Assembly: GCA_947494805.1 (NCBI GenBank)
Contig: CANLWK010000002.1
Location: forward strand, 1 to 64,000
Direction of reading: 5' to 3'
DNA: 64,000 bases
Source: an uncultured Croceitalea sp.
Lineage (GTDB): Bacteria > Bacteroidota > Bacteroidia > Flavobacteriales > Flavobacteriaceae
The notes under the pieces are model-generated. The model worked only from the letters and a program-made list of their open reading frames with translations, had not been told where the DNA came from and searched no databases. The position numbers and the translations under genes are program-made. Shown piece after piece: positions 16,106 to 25,005 of this stretch (positions within the stretch are counted from its first letter, which is position 1; each line of letters begins with the position of its first letter).

Positions 16106-18255
16106 TGAGAAAACAGTTTTTAAAATTCTTTATGGGCATGATGTTATTCTTGTTTGCGTTTTCAGCGCAAGGCCAAGAAAAGTATACAACACATGCGGTC
16201 AAGGAAGGAGAAACCATTTATAGTATTGCAAAGCAATATCGTGTAACGCCTTATTCGATATTGAAGCAAAATCCTGAAATCAAAGATTCGACGGCTATCA
16301 AACCGAATACGATATTGGTCATTCCCGTGAATGGCATCGTGAAAATCGAAGAGAAACCAAGGCGAACAGAGCCGGCCGAAACTGTGGAACAAATAGAGCC
16401 GATAGGATTTAAGAGGCATCGTGTAAAGAAGCGTGAAACGCTTTTTGGTCTTACCCAAAAATATGAGATTACTGAAGAGCAGCTCAAGCGATACAACAAA
16501 GAATTGTATGCCCAACCTTTAAAAAAAGGTATGGTATTGCAAATACCTAAATATCCTGAGCTGGTTGAAGAAGAACAAAACCTAGATATAGAAACCTATA
16601 CGGTACAACCAAAAGAGACCCGTTGGAGCATTGCAAATAAATATGGTATTACCATTGATAGCCTTTTGGCTCTGAACCCAAAATTACCAAAAAACTCAAG
16701 TTATTTGGCGGTAGGGCAAGAGCTTCAACTACCACGCCCTAAAGGAGATAGCTTAAAAGAACAGCAGGTGGTCTTGTTTGAATCGTTTACAGTGCCAAAG
16801 GCCATGGGGCTTTTTAGAATAAGCCAGAATTATGGTATTGGAGTTGATTCTATTATGAAGCTAAATCCTGAAATAAAAGAAATAGGTGGTCTTAAGGAGG
16901 GAATGGTCTTGAGATTGCCTAAACAAACGCTTAAAAGTGGTGATGTAAATACTGAAAACTACATTTTCTATCAGGTAAAACCAAAACAGAACATATTCAG
17001 AATTACCCAAAACTTGAAGATTTCAAGGGATTCGCTTTTTGCCTTAAATCCTGAATTGGAAAATGGTTTAAAAGCAGGTATGGTTTTGAAGCTTCCAAAG
17101 GTTAAGGCAAGTGAACTTGATGTTAAAAATGCTTTGGTGTTGGATCAAATCAATTTACTTGATAGTATCAATGTTGTTAATAAACCCAAAGTGGTCTTTT
17201 TACTTCCGTTTCGTTTAGACCGTATTAATTTTAATCAAAAGGATAAAACGGAGAGTCAGGTTTCGGCCAGAAGGGATATTCGGTATGCCATGGGGTTATA
17301 TACAGGTGCCTTGGTCGCTTTGGATTCGATTAAGAAATTAGGGGTTTCTGTTGATGTTGCTGTACACGATACCCAATTGAATCTAGAAAGTTTAAAAAGT
17401 ACGTTACAACAACATTCCTTTGATGGCGTAGATGCCGTAGTTGGCCCCGTTAGTCCAAATTTATTGGGTGAGGTGGCCTTACAAGCTGCCAATTACGATG
17501 TTCCCGTGATTGCACCATTTGCCTCAAAAAGTCAACTGAGTCTGAAAAATGTTTTCTTTTCAAATCCTGATGATGAAATTCTGCGCAAGCGTGTTTTAGA
17601 TTATGTAAAGAAAATGAGAACAACCGAAAGCATTATCATCATTGCAGACGAGAAGCATCAAAGCGCAAAAGATTCCATTCTTGCTGCTTTTCCAATGGCA
17701 AGAGTAGCCAAGATGAGCAAAGACGGTTCTTTACATTTGATTGATTTTCAGGCAATGCTCTCAGAACAACAAGAGAACTGGGTGTTTGTTGAAACTGATA
17801 AACCTAATTTGGTCGCAAGTATCAGTTCTATACTTAACGCTTCCAATGGTCCAGTAGAAGAAGGAGATGAAGTTAAGGTGAGAATGTTTACTACAAACTA
17901 CAATACGGCTTTTGAAGGTGAGTCGGTATCCAGACCACATCTTTCCAATCTTAAGTTTATGTTTCCATCATCATATCGTGAAAAAGGAAGTGATGATTTT
18001 TTGAAAGCATACAAACGAAAATTTGGTCATTCACCAGATCGCTTCGCGGTGCGCGGATTTGATCTCACTTTTGACCTGTTGTTGAAGTTGGCACATAAGA
18101 AAAACTTGTTCGAAACTTCAAGAATTATTGGAAAGACGGAATATAGTGGGTACAATTTTGATTACTATTATGATTGGACGGCTGGATACTTCAATAAGGC
18201 ATCGTATCTGATGCAATATGACCAACTACGAATTAAAGAAATCGAAACGGAATGA
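16105..18255 (+). CDS. Exported protein with five LysM repeats and a periplasmic-binding-protein-like domain
   Basis: A 716-aa protein. The signal peptide (about 1-25) is followed by five LysM peptidoglycan-binding repeats (about residues 28-330); the first begins near VKEGETIYSIAKQY. A type 1 periplasmic-binding-protein fold follows (from about residue 355, PKVVFLLPFRLD, to the end), as in branched-chain amino acid receptors. It should bind the cell wall through LysM and sense or hold a ligand or partner through the PBP-like domain. I chose ATG 16105, which overlaps the guaA stop by 1 nt and gives a clean signal peptide. The ligand is unknown. No transport genes are nearby, so uptake is unlikely. 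Confidence 0.82.
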   Translation: MRKQFLKFFMGMMLFLFAFSAQGQEKYTTHAVKEGETIYSIAKQYRVTPYSILKQNPEIKDSTAIKPNTILVIPVNGIVKIEEKPRRTEPAETVEQIEPIGFKRHRVKKRETLFGLTQKYEITEEQLKRYNKELYAQPLKKGMVLQIPKYPELVEEEQNLDIETYTVQPKETRWSIANKYGITIDSLLALNPKLPKNSSYLAVGQELQLPRPKGDSLKEQQVVLFESFTVPKAMGLFRISQNYGIGVDSIMKLNPEIKEIGGLKEGMVLRLPKQTLKSGDVNTENYIFYQVKPKQNIFRITQNLKISRDSLFALNPELENGLKAGMVLKLPKVKASELDVKNALVLDQINLLDSINVVNKPKVVFLLPFRLDRINFNQKDKTESQVSARRDIRYAMGLYTGALVALDSIKKLGVSVDVAVHDTQLNLESLKSTLQQHSFDGVDAVVGPVSPNLLGEVALQAANYDVPVIAPFASKSQLSLKNVFFSNPDDEILRKRVLDYVKKMRTTESIIIIADEKHQSAKDSILAAFPMARVAKMSKDGSLHLIDFQAMLSEQQENWVFVETDKPNLVASISSILNASNGPVEEGDEVKVRMFTTNYNTAFEGESVSRPHLSNLKFMFPSSYREKGSDDFLKAYKRKFGHSPDRFAVRGFDLTFDLLLKLAHKKNLFETSRIIGKTEYSGYNFDYYYDWTAGYFNKASYLMQYDQLRIKEIETE

Positions 18256-18659
18256 CTTCAAAAGTAACTTATACAGGTGGGTTGCGAACCACTTGCCATC
18301 ATGTGCGTTCGGGTAATGAATTTATCACCGATGCCCCGGTCGACAACAATGGTCTCGGAGAAGCATTCTCACCAACCGATACGGTCGCCACGGGATTGGC
18401 AAGTTGTATGCTCACCGTAATGGGCATAAAAGCCGGGGACTTAGCGGTTGATTTAAGCGGGTCAATTGCAGAGGTTACCAAGCATATGGCATCTGGCCCT
18501 AGACGTATAGCCAAGATAGAGGTGTCTTTTGAACTTCCTGAGCACACAGGCCAAAAAGAAAGGACGATTTTAGAGCGTACTGCGAACACCTGTCCTGTTC
18601 ATTATAGTTTGCACCCTGATATTGAAAAAGTAATCACATTCAATTGGACAAAAGCATAA
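18252..18659 (+). CDS. OsmC/Ohr family peroxidase-like protein
   Basis: A 135-aa member of the OsmC/Ohr superfamily of thiol-dependent hydroperoxide reductases. Both redox cysteines are present: C52 in LASCML and C114 in NTCPVH. Family members reduce organic peroxides, and in bacillithiol-containing species this can be coupled to low-molecular-weight thiols. The start codon overlaps the LysM gene stop by 4 nt (ATGA). It belongs to the general OsmC/YhfA group rather than clearly to Ohr. Confidence 0.87.
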   Translation: MTSKVTYTGGLRTTCHHVRSGNEFITDAPVDNNGLGEAFSPTDTVATGLASCMLTVMGIKAGDLAVDLSGSIAEVTKHMASGPRRIAKIEVSFELPEHTGQKERTILERTANTCPVHYSLHPDIEKVITFNWTKA

Positions 18660-19180
18660 TCATACTTGGTTTTTTGCTTATGGCGTTTTTGGGCTTTGCC
18701 CAAGAAATAGACACTTCAATACCTTGGAGTTTAGAGCGACGGTTAACCTGGGATGATTTTAAAGGACCGGTTCCTCCAGATGCAGTTCCAGCAGCTACAA
18801 CCGCGAGCGGCATTAGTTATAAATATTCAGCCAATTTGATTTATCATGAAGTGAAACTTGACTTTGAGGTGAATGCCTTTTTCTATCCCAATGAATCGTG
18901 GTACAAACCTGACTATTGTGATGATCTTATTTTGAGCCATGAACAGTTGCATTTTGACATAGCGGAACTTTTTGCTCGAAAAATGAGGCTGAAATTGGAA
19001 CGGACATCATTCACTGAAAATGTCAAATCTGAAATTCGCGAGATTTATAAAAATACCCTTAAAGAACTTTCTGATTTTCAAGAAAAATACGACTGGGAGA
19101 CCAATTTTTCTAGAAATACTGAAGCCCAATTACGGTGGAATGCTAGAATTCAAGAAGCCCTGACCAGTATAGAAGAGTGA
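18644..19180 (+). CDS. DUF922-like exported putative metalloprotease
   Basis: About 178 aa with a signal peptide (MDKSIIILGFLLMAFLGFAQ). The core carries HEQLHFDIAE, an HExxHxxxxE zinc-protease motif typical of DUF922. A long C-terminal helical part follows. The predicted start is TTG at 18644, inside the OsmC gene (16-nt overlap). The next ATG would remove most of the signal peptide, so the TTG is preferred. Substrate unknown; likely periplasmic. It ends the guaA-led run. Confidence 0.72.
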   Translation: MDKSIIILGFLLMAFLGFAQEIDTSIPWSLERRLTWDDFKGPVPPDAVPAATTASGISYKYSANLIYHEVKLDFEVNAFFYPNESWYKPDYCDDLILSHEQLHFDIAELFARKMRLKLERTSFTENVKSEIREIYKNTLKELSDFQEKYDWETNFSRNTEAQLRWNARIQEALTSIEE

Positions 19181-19189
19181 CTGTCTATT

Positions 19190-19466
19190 GTCATTGTTTG
19201 CTTTTCTTTGTATTTACCCATAACGTTTTCGACCACCGTGTTTTTCTGTTAAGTAACTGACTTGGTGATTTGAATGACCCCGCTGTTATGAATCAGAGTG
19301 GTGTTCTTCAATGATTTGGGTAAAAGTCACATAGATTTTAGCATTTGTAAAAAGCAAAGTAGTTGCTGTTCTTTGATGTCACACCATCGTTTTCAGGAAA
19401 GTAATCTTGAGAAAATACAGTTGCAGTGCAGAGCAGAAATATGCACGCCAGTAGTTTTAATTTCAT
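19190..19466 (-). pseudogene. Remnant of an amidohydrolase family gene (5' end only)
   Basis: On the minus strand an ATG at 19464-19466 begins a good signal peptide (MKLKLLACIFLLCTATVFSQ) followed by DYFPENDGVTSKNSNYFAF. One extra T in a run of five then shifts the frame; the next frame reads TNAKIYVTFTQIIEEHHSD and stops, and further pieces (VIQITKSVT, NTVVENVMGKY) follow. This is the start pattern of flavobacterial exported amidohydrolases (exported imidazolonepropionase-like). The catalytic barrel, with all metal ligands, is missing. It lies directly downstream of DUF3810 on the same strand. Confidence 0.7.
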
Positions 19467-19529
19467 TCTATGTCCGTTTTAATTAGTCTTTTAAAGGTAG
19501 GTGAACATCGAGTCTTTTACAAGCCCATT

Positions 19530-20597
19530 TTAAAACCCGTAGCGCTTGTCATAATTCACAAGCAGTCCGACAACTGAATTGTAGCTTTCAATGCCTTCAG
19601 CCTGACTATTGGCCTTTAAGAACGCATTAAAAACAGCTTTAAAGACTGGTTCAGTCACGTTTTGGTACTGTTTCCAAAACATATTGATTTCTTCGTAGTT
19701 CTTTTTTACCCCAATATTTAACGAGTTCCAGACCGCTGTAAAGCGCTCTTCATTAAGACGTCTTAAATCACTGAGACAATATGCTAGTGCGTGTGAATAC
19801 GCAGCGTACTTGAAATATATACTTTCAGATTTTGAGGTCACCAGAAAACCAATGAAATTAGTGGCCGATTCAGAAGAATATCCTATTTGATGCCCTACTT
19901 CATGACCGCTCACGGTAGGAAACCGTATCAGGGGTAGTAGTGAATTGACCTGAGCTTCGCCCGTAAACGGATTCAAATAGCCTCCATAGCCCATATAGGT
20001 CAAAGGCAAACTATACAATGACTTTTTTAAACTTTGGTGCTGATAAGAAAATTCAGGATACACTTGAGCTAAATTTTTATAGGCTTCTATAGTACCCTCA
20101 AATATCTCTTTTCTTGAATCTGGCATGACAACAGAGCTAATAGTATCTTTTGTCAACTGAAATTGTAAGTCGTTGGTCTTATCAATCAGTTTTTGTGTAA
20201 ACCCTTCTAGTTCATCAATACTGTAAGTAGATTCGATTTTGAACTTTTCATCTATTGGCACTCTATAATAGTTCATTCCCCAGAACAAATGAAAAATAAA
20301 GTAAGCTAAGGACAAAGTGATTCCTAAATGTTGTAAGATTTTTTTTGGTTGTTTTCTGAAGGATTTGAAATTCAAGTAAACATATCTAAAGAGGGCAAAT
20401 GCCAATACCGTATAGAACAGATCGCCCACCGAAAAAGGGAGCCATCCGAAGAGTATTCTCAAAAATCTGGATACATAAGGGTATAAACCTTGAGCGTAAT
20501 ATCGTTCTACTAAATCTGGATAACTACCCAACCATTTGACCAAAACGATTTGGGGAAAGATTGAAAATGCAAGGATATTCTTAACCGAGTTTTTCAC
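19530..20597 (-). CDS. DUF3810 membrane protein with metallopeptidase motif
   Basis: A 355-aa protein with two or three N-terminal membrane helices (about residues 8-115) and a large soluble part. HEVGHQIGYSSE is an HExxH zinc motif with a downstream Glu, so a membrane-anchored protease is likely. It matches the flavobacterial DUF3810 family. The start codon is GTG (20595-20597), which directly precedes the KNSVKNILAF N-terminus. The gene reads toward the amidohydrolase remnant. No substrate is known. Confidence 0.8.
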   Translation of the reverse strand: MKNSVKNILAFSIFPQIVLVKWLGSYPDLVERYYAQGLYPYVSRFLRILFGWLPFSVGDLFYTVLAFALFRYVYLNFKSFRKQPKKILQHLGITLSLAYFIFHLFWGMNYYRVPIDEKFKIESTYSIDELEGFTQKLIDKTNDLQFQLTKDTISSVVMPDSRKEIFEGTIEAYKNLAQVYPEFSYQHQSLKKSLYSLPLTYMGYGGYLNPFTGEAQVNSLLPLIRFPTVSGHEVGHQIGYSSESATNFIGFLVTSKSESIYFKYAAYSHALAYCLSDLRRLNEERFTAVWNSLNIGVKKNYEEINMFWKQYQNVTEPVFKAVFNAFLKANSQAEGIESYNSVVGLLVNYDKRYGF

Positions 20598-20633
20598 AAA
20601 TCGAAGGTAACCAATATCTAATTCATTAAAACA

Positions 20634-20664
20634 AAAAACTCCGATTGTATCGGAGTTTTTTATT
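20634..20664. terminator. Rho-independent terminator
   Basis: The stem AAACTCCGAT/ATCGGAGTTT is flanked by A- and T-tracts on both sides. It lies past the stop of the leftward cyclophilin/FKBP gene (20679) and closes the nrnA-gldI-PPIase operon. Confidence 0.9.
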
Positions 20665-20678
20665 TACTGTAATTGTAC

Positions 20679-21785
20679 TTATTGTATGCTGACTATTTCA
20701 ATGTCAAAGACCAAGGTTGAGCCACCCGGAATAGGTCCGTAGTCATTATCGCCATAACCTAGGTGGGGTGGAATGAACAAACGTTTTTTGTCACCGACTT
20801 TCATGGTCAAAAGTCCTTCTCTAAAACCAGGGGCCAATCTAGCTTCTGGGCTGTAGTCCATAGGTGTTGGACCATATTGTCCAGCTTGGTCCCTTCGTGC
20901 ATTGTAAACTCCGTACTTTTTGGAAAGTTCGGCATCACTACTATCAAAAAGGTCACCATTTTGCATGAGGTAACCTGAATAGCTCACCAATACTTTTTGT
21001 CCAATTTTTGGTTTTTCACCAGTCCCTTCTTTGAGAATCACCATACGGAGCCCAGAATTGGTTTCTTCTGCCGTCTCTTCTTGTGTTTTGCAGGTGGCCG
21101 TAAAGTCAGCTTTCATCTTGTTAAAGGCGGCAATTTCTTTTTCGGCTTCTTCAAAATATGTGGTCATCACTTGAATGGCATCGAATTTTTTAGCTTCCTT
21201 GCCATTACGTATGATTTCAACTTTGTTCATAACGACGTCAACCTCTGGCTTATCTCTGGGCAATACCTTTACATTGGCAATACTGTCAACCACTTCTATG
21301 CCATTGATTACTTTGCCAAAAATGGAATGTTTTCCATCTAACCATGGGGTTTCTTTATGGGTAATAAAAAATTGACTGCCATTACTGTCCGGACCAGGGT
21401 TTGCCATAGAAAGAATGCCTTTCCCAACATGTTTTAAGCTGTCAACGAATTCATCTCTGAACTTGTAACCAGGTCCACCCGTTCCATTGCCCAAGGGATC
21501 GCCACCTTGAATCATAAAGTCTTTCATGACCCTATGGAACATCAAACCATCATAATATTTTTTCTCTTTGTATTCGTCACTTACAAAGGGACTATTGCCC
21601 TCGGCCAACGATACAAAGTTCGCTACGGTTATGGGTGTGGCATCGTGATACAACTTCACAAGAATATCACCTTTGTTTGTTTGAATGTCGGCATAAACGC
21701 CATCGTCTAAATCGGCATATTTACTTGATTTGCATCCAGATAATATCAGGAAAAACAATGAAAAATAAACAAATACTTGCTTCAT
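20679..21785 (-). CDS. Lipoprotein with fused cyclophilin and FKBP prolyl isomerase domains
   Basis: A 368-aa peptidyl-prolyl isomerase. A lipobox (LILSGCKS, Cys18) is followed by a cyclophilin domain (about residues 28-195, with MFHRVMKDFMIQGGDP and NGSQFFIT) and an FKBP domain (about 250-368, with VLVSYSGYL, FDSS and GYG). Both active-site regions look intact. A helical linker (about 200-245) joins them. It probably folds exported proteins on the cell envelope. It follows gldI, itself an FKBP-type lipoprotein, by 14 nt, so three prolyl isomerase domains lie side by side. Confidence 0.88.
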   Translation of the reverse strand: MKQVFVYFSLFFLILSGCKSSKYADLDDGVYADIQTNKGDILVKLYHDATPITVANFVSLAEGNSPFVSDEYKEKKYYDGLMFHRVMKDFMIQGGDPLGNGTGGPGYKFRDEFVDSLKHVGKGILSMANPGPDSNGSQFFITHKETPWLDGKHSIFGKVINGIEVVDSIANVKVLPRDKPEVDVVMNKVEIIRNGKEAKKFDAIQVMTTYFEEAEKEIAAFNKMKADFTATCKTQEETAEETNSGLRMVILKEGTGEKPKIGQKVLVSYSGYLMQNGDLFDSSDAELSKKYGVYNARRDQAGQYGPTPMDYSPEARLAPGFREGLLTMKVGDKKRLFIPPHLGYGDNDYGPIPGGSTLVFDIEIVSIQ

Positions 21786-21799
21786 GGGTTGTGTTATAT

Positions 21800-22351
21800 T
21801 TAATTTAAACTATCTCTTTTTTTTAAGATTTCAATCAATTGTAAACTTGCTTTTATGGGAATCAAGGGCCCAATTTTGTTGTCATCTCCCTTAAAGCCAT
21901 AAGCTTGTGAAGAAGGAAATAAGAACGTTGCTTTTTCTCCTTCTTTCAAGAGCTTAATAGCATTTCTTAGACCAGGGAACAATTGTGATTTGTCAATGGC
22001 ATGCTGCACAATACCTATATCTTCTTGCCGGTAAATAGTATCGCCCTTCAAATTCATTACCGTATATGCCAAAAGCACTTCGTCATCGGTTTGCAACTGA
22101 TACCCCTGTGTATCGTTTTGCTTTTCATAGTAATACCAAAAGCCCGTATCACTGGCCCTATAAGTGTTAAGCGAATCACTTTCGACAAGTTTTCGGATCA
22201 GAGCTTCCTCTTGAGCCAGTATTTGCTTGTTGCGCTCAACAGAGGCCCTATAAAAACTACCTGACTTTACCTGAACCGGTTTTCTTGGTTCTGGTTGTAC
22301 GCAGCTAAAAAGCAATGACCCAAACAGAATTAGAACTATCATTTTTCTCAT
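21800..22351 (-). CDS. gldI: Gliding motility-associated FKBP-type prolyl isomerase GldI
   Basis: A 183-aa lipoprotein (lipobox LLFSC, Cys17) with a C-terminal FKBP fold (about residues 85-180; LLAYTVMNLKGDTIY, then ATFLFPSSQAYG). In Flavobacterium johnsoniae GldI is needed for gliding and is thought to help fold gliding/type IX secretion components. The N-terminal helix (about 30-65) and the spacing match GldI rather than generic FKBPs. Its start overlaps nrnA by 4 nt. It implies that the organism has the gliding/T9SS machinery, whose main genes are elsewhere. Confidence 0.87.
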   Translation of the reverse strand: MRKMIVLILFGSLLFSCVQPEPRKPVQVKSGSFYRASVERNKQILAQEEALIRKLVESDSLNTYRASDTGFWYYYEKQNDTQGYQLQTDDEVLLAYTVMNLKGDTIYRQEDIGIVQHAIDKSQLFPGLRNAIKLLKEGEKATFLFPSSQAYGFKGDDNKIGPLIPIKASLQLIEILKKRDSLN

Positions 22352-23364
22352 GAGGTCAACTGGTTTTCATATTCAGGTAAAAGTTGTTCAAAGTGTTTTG
22401 TGGTTTCAGAAAGGCTAATATCACTGCGCCCGCCAGCGGCATTGGTATGTCCGCCGCCGTTAAAATGTTTGCGCGCAAATTCATTGACCGAAAAATCACC
22501 CGTGGACCGAAATGAGATTTTGATAATACCTTCTTCTTTGTTCTCAATAAAAATAACAGCAAAAACAATTCCTTCAAGTGTTAGACCGTAATTAACAAAA
22601 CCTTCGGTATCACCCTTGCTAAATTGATGTTTGTCCAGTTCTTCTTGAGAAAGCGTTATGTAAGCCGTATGATAAGCCTTAAGGATAACAAGGTTGTTCA
22701 ACGCTGCACCCAATAAGTGCAGTCGCGATGGCGAGTTGGTATCGTAAATTTGCTGATGGATCAACATATTGTCGGCACCCTTATCAATTAGCTCAGCAAT
22801 TACCCTGTGCGTTTGACTTGTCGTTGAGCGGTATTTGAATGAACCAGTATCCGTCATAATGCCCGTATACAAACACGTTGCTATTTCAGCGTTTATTTTA
22901 GAACTTCCGCCATAGGCCTCTATAAAGTTATAGACCATTTCACAAGTTGAGCTCATGCTCACGTCAGAGTAGGTCACCTTGGCATAAGTGTCAGGTTGCT
23001 GGTGATGATCGATCATAATGAAATCAGCCTCGGCTTCGGTGAGGTAAGATTCCATCTGTCCAGTTCGGGACAACTGATTGAAATCTAAAGTAAAAATGAG
23101 CGTAGCTTCTCTAATTGCTTTTTTTGCTTGCGTATTTTCACGTTCAAAATTCAAGATACGCTCGTTGCCTGGTATCCATTTTAAGAATTTTGGATAGTCA
23201 TTAGGGGAGACAACCGTGGCTTTTTGACCTATTTTGATTAGAAAATTGGCCAAGCCCAAACACGAACCAATGGCATCACCATCGGGGTTTTTATGGGGTA
23301 CAATAACAATTTGTTGGGGTTGCTCGAGCAAAGATTTTACAGTAGCGATATCTGCTGAATTCAT
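22348..23364 (-). CDS. DHH/DHHA1 phosphoesterase, NrnA-like
   Basis: A 338-aa member of the NrnA/Bacillus YtqI group, which degrades nanoRNA or c-di-nucleotide products and can act on pAp. Motifs: NPDGDAIGS (Mn-binding), the DHH signature IMIDHHQQPD, and a C-terminal DHHA1 domain with GGGHTNAAGG for substrate binding. I start at ATG 23364 (MNSADIATVK); an earlier ATG at 23391 would lie upstream of a perfect -7 box. It leads nrnA-gldI-PPIase, with a 4-nt overlap to gldI. Confidence 0.85.
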   Translation of the reverse strand: MNSADIATVKSLLEQPQQIVIVPHKNPDGDAIGSCLGLANFLIKIGQKATVVSPNDYPKFLKWIPGNERILNFERENTQAKKAIREATLIFTLDFNQLSRTGQMESYLTEAEADFIMIDHHQQPDTYAKVTYSDVSMSSTCEMVYNFIEAYGGSSKINAEIATCLYTGIMTDTGSFKYRSTTSQTHRVIAELIDKGADNMLIHQQIYDTNSPSRLHLLGAALNNLVILKAYHTAYITLSQEELDKHQFSKGDTEGFVNYGLTLEGIVFAVIFIENKEEGIIKISFRSTGDFSVNEFARKHFNGGGHTNAAGGRSDISLSETTKHFEQLLPEYENQLTS

Positions 23365-23369
23365 GCGCT

Positions 23370-23377
23370 CAAAGATA
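23370..23377 (-). promoter_or_regulatory. -7 box close to the nrnA start codon
   Basis: TATCTTTG on the minus strand fits TAnnTTTG exactly and is only 5 nt from the ATG at 23364. This predicts a leaderless or very short leader. No TTG is found at the expected -33 spacing. Confidence 0.45.
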
Positions 23378-23411
23378 CAATAATATAACATAGTGGTAAT
23401 TTCATATGTTT

Positions 23412-23419
23412 TATTTTTG
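23412..23419 (+). promoter_or_regulatory. -7 box of the PhoD-like phosphatase gene
   Basis: TATTTTTG, 20 nt before the ATG at 23440. The -33 region is weak. It is divergent from the nrnA box at 23370-23377. Confidence 0.5.
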
Positions 23420-23439
23420 AGGGTTTGAAAATCAATACT

Positions 23440-24480
23440 ATGCGCTCAATCGCCACACTTTTCACTTTCATTTTTATACTTATAGGATGTAAAACAAAGC
23501 AACCGACCAATACAACGGTGACGACCGGTGTAACAATTGGTACTGATTTCAGAATTACTTTTGGTTCCTGTAATAAGAGCAATGTCGAAAATCTGTTTTG
23601 GGACGATATTTCGGACCTAGAACCTGACGTGTTCATCTGGGGTGGTGATATCGTATATGCTGATACGGATAATGTATCTAAAATTCAAGAGTTTTATGAC
23701 AAGCAAGATTCGGTGCCGGCTTATTTGGCTTTAAAGAAAAAGGTTATGATAACAGGTACTTGGGACGACCATGATTATGGTATCAATGACGGTGGTGTTG
23801 AATTTTCATCTAAAGAAGGAAGTCAACAAGCATTCTTGAACTTTTTAGATGTTCAAGAAAATGATGCGAGACGCAAACGCAAGGGGGTGTATTCTTCAAA
23901 AACAATCACAAAACCGCAAGGTTCGGTCAAAATTATCAATTTAGATACACGATATTTTAGAACTGCGCTCACCAAAGATGAACAAGAAGGTCGCCGTTAC
24001 AAGGCCGGTACTTATGGGAAGGGAACGATTTTAGGCGAAGCACAGTGGAATTGGCTCAAAGAAGAACTTGACGGCTCAGAGGCCGATTTCAATCTCATTG
24101 TGACCAGCATACAGTTTTTATCAAAAGAACACGGGTTCGAAAAATGGGCGAATCATCCACATGAAGTAGATAAAATGAAAAAATTGATTGTAAGTTCAGG
24201 TGCAAAGGGTGTGATTTTGCTATCAGGCGATAGGCATATTTCTGAATTCTCGAAAATAGATTTGAAAGGACTCTCATATCCCTTGATCGACTTTACCAGC
24301 AGTGGACTGACCCACGCCTACAGTGGTTTCAATGGTGAAGTCAATTTATATAGGGTCGGCGAAGTGGTTTCAGTGAACAGTTATGGACTTATTGAACTTG
24401 ATGTTACCAATAACAAGGCCAATTTTAAGATTATGGGTGATAATGGGCAGGTATTACAAGAGTTAAAACAAACCTTTTAA
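23440..24480 (+). CDS. Alkaline phosphatase D-like lipoprotein
   Basis: A 346-aa metallophosphoesterase of the PhoD family. A lipobox (FILIGC) directs it to the envelope. Metal-site motifs are [28 protein letters not shown] and SGDRHISE, the usual order in PhoD-type enzymes. It likely releases phosphate from phosphomono- or diesters outside the cytoplasm. I start at ATG 23440 (MRSIATLF) because an upstream in-frame TTG would extend the signal peptide for no gain. No Pho-box-like repeat was seen. Confidence 0.85.
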   Translation: MRSIATLFTFIFILIGCKTKQPTNTTVTTGVTIGTDFRITFGSCNKSNVENLFWDDISDLEPDVFIWGGDIVYADTDNVSKIQEFYDKQDSVPAYLALKKKVMITGTWDDHDYGINDGGVEFSSKEGSQQAFLNFLDVQENDARRKRKGVYSSKTITKPQGSVKIINLDTRYFRTALTKDEQEGRRYKAGTYGKGTILGEAQWNWLKEELDGSEADFNLIVTSIQFLSKEHGFEKWANHPHEVDKMKKLIVSSGAKGVILLSGDRHISEFSKIDLKGLSYPLIDFTSSGLTHAYSGFNGEVNLYRVGEVVSVNSYGLIELDVTNNKANFKIMGDNGQVLQELKQTF

Positions 24481-24483
24481 AGC

Positions 24484-24513
24484 TTGCTCGGCCATTGAAA
24501 AAGCGTATTTTTG
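24484..24513 (+). promoter_or_regulatory. Promoter of ndk
   Basis: TTG (24484-24486), a 19-nt spacer and TATTTTTG (24506-24513) are a full match to the Bacteroidota promoter, 17 nt before the ndk ATG. Confidence 0.75.
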
Positions 24514-24530
24514 CGCAAAATTTAAAGAAA

Positions 24531-24950
24531 ATGACAGGAAATAGAACGTTTACCATGATCAAGCCAGACGCTGTTGAGAATGGCCATATTGGCGCTATCA
24601 TGGAAAAAATAACTGCTGCCGGTTTCAAAATCGTGGCAATGAAATACACACAATTGAGCGTACGTGATGCGCAGGCGTTTTACGCTGTTCACAGTGAACG
24701 TCCATTTTTTGGTGAATTGGTTACCTTCATGACGCGAGGCCCAATTGTTGCTGCTATTCTTGAGAAAAGTAATGCTGTCGAAGATTTCAGGGCATTGATT
24801 GGGGCGACAAACCCTGAAGAGGCTGCTGAGGGCACCATCAGAAAGTTATACGCCACAAGTATTGGTGAAAATGCGGTACATGGCTCTGATAGCGATGAAA
24901 ATGCGGCCATTGAAGGCGCGTTTCACTTTGCTGGCAGAGAAGTTTACTAG
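24531..24950 (+). CDS. ndk: Nucleoside-diphosphate kinase
   Basis: A 139-aa enzyme that equalises nucleoside triphosphate pools through a phosphohistidine. The catalytic motif [12 protein letters not shown] contains the active His, and [11 protein letters not shown] is the conserved N-terminal strand. Length is typical. The start at 24531 (MTGNRTF) is set by the promoter box just upstream, which rules out the in-frame codon at 24495. Single gene with its own promoter and terminator. Confidence 0.96.
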   Translation: MTGNRTFTMIKPDAVENGHIGAIMEKITAAGFKIVAMKYTQLSVRDAQAFYAVHSERPFFGELVTFMTRGPIVAAILEKSNAVEDFRALIGATNPEEAAEGTIRKLYATSIGENAVHGSDSDENAAIEGAFHFAGREVY

Positions 24951-24973
24951 CGGCAAGTGACTCTGAAATAATA

Positions 24974-25003
24974 AAAAAGCCACACTGTACAGTGTGGCTT
25001 TTT
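24974..25003. terminator. Bidirectional terminator between ndk and the DUF721 gene
   Basis: The stem AAAAGCCACACTGT/ACAGTGTGGCTTTT is symmetrical and flanked by A and T runs. It ends ndk on the plus strand and the recF-lipoprotein-DUF721 operon on the minus strand. Confidence 0.92.
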
Positions 25004-25005
25004 TA

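Noticed and set aside
19298-19486. A 62-residue plus-strand open frame
   Set aside because: The minus strand here carries the readable amidohydrolase remnant with a signal peptide, which explains the sequence better.
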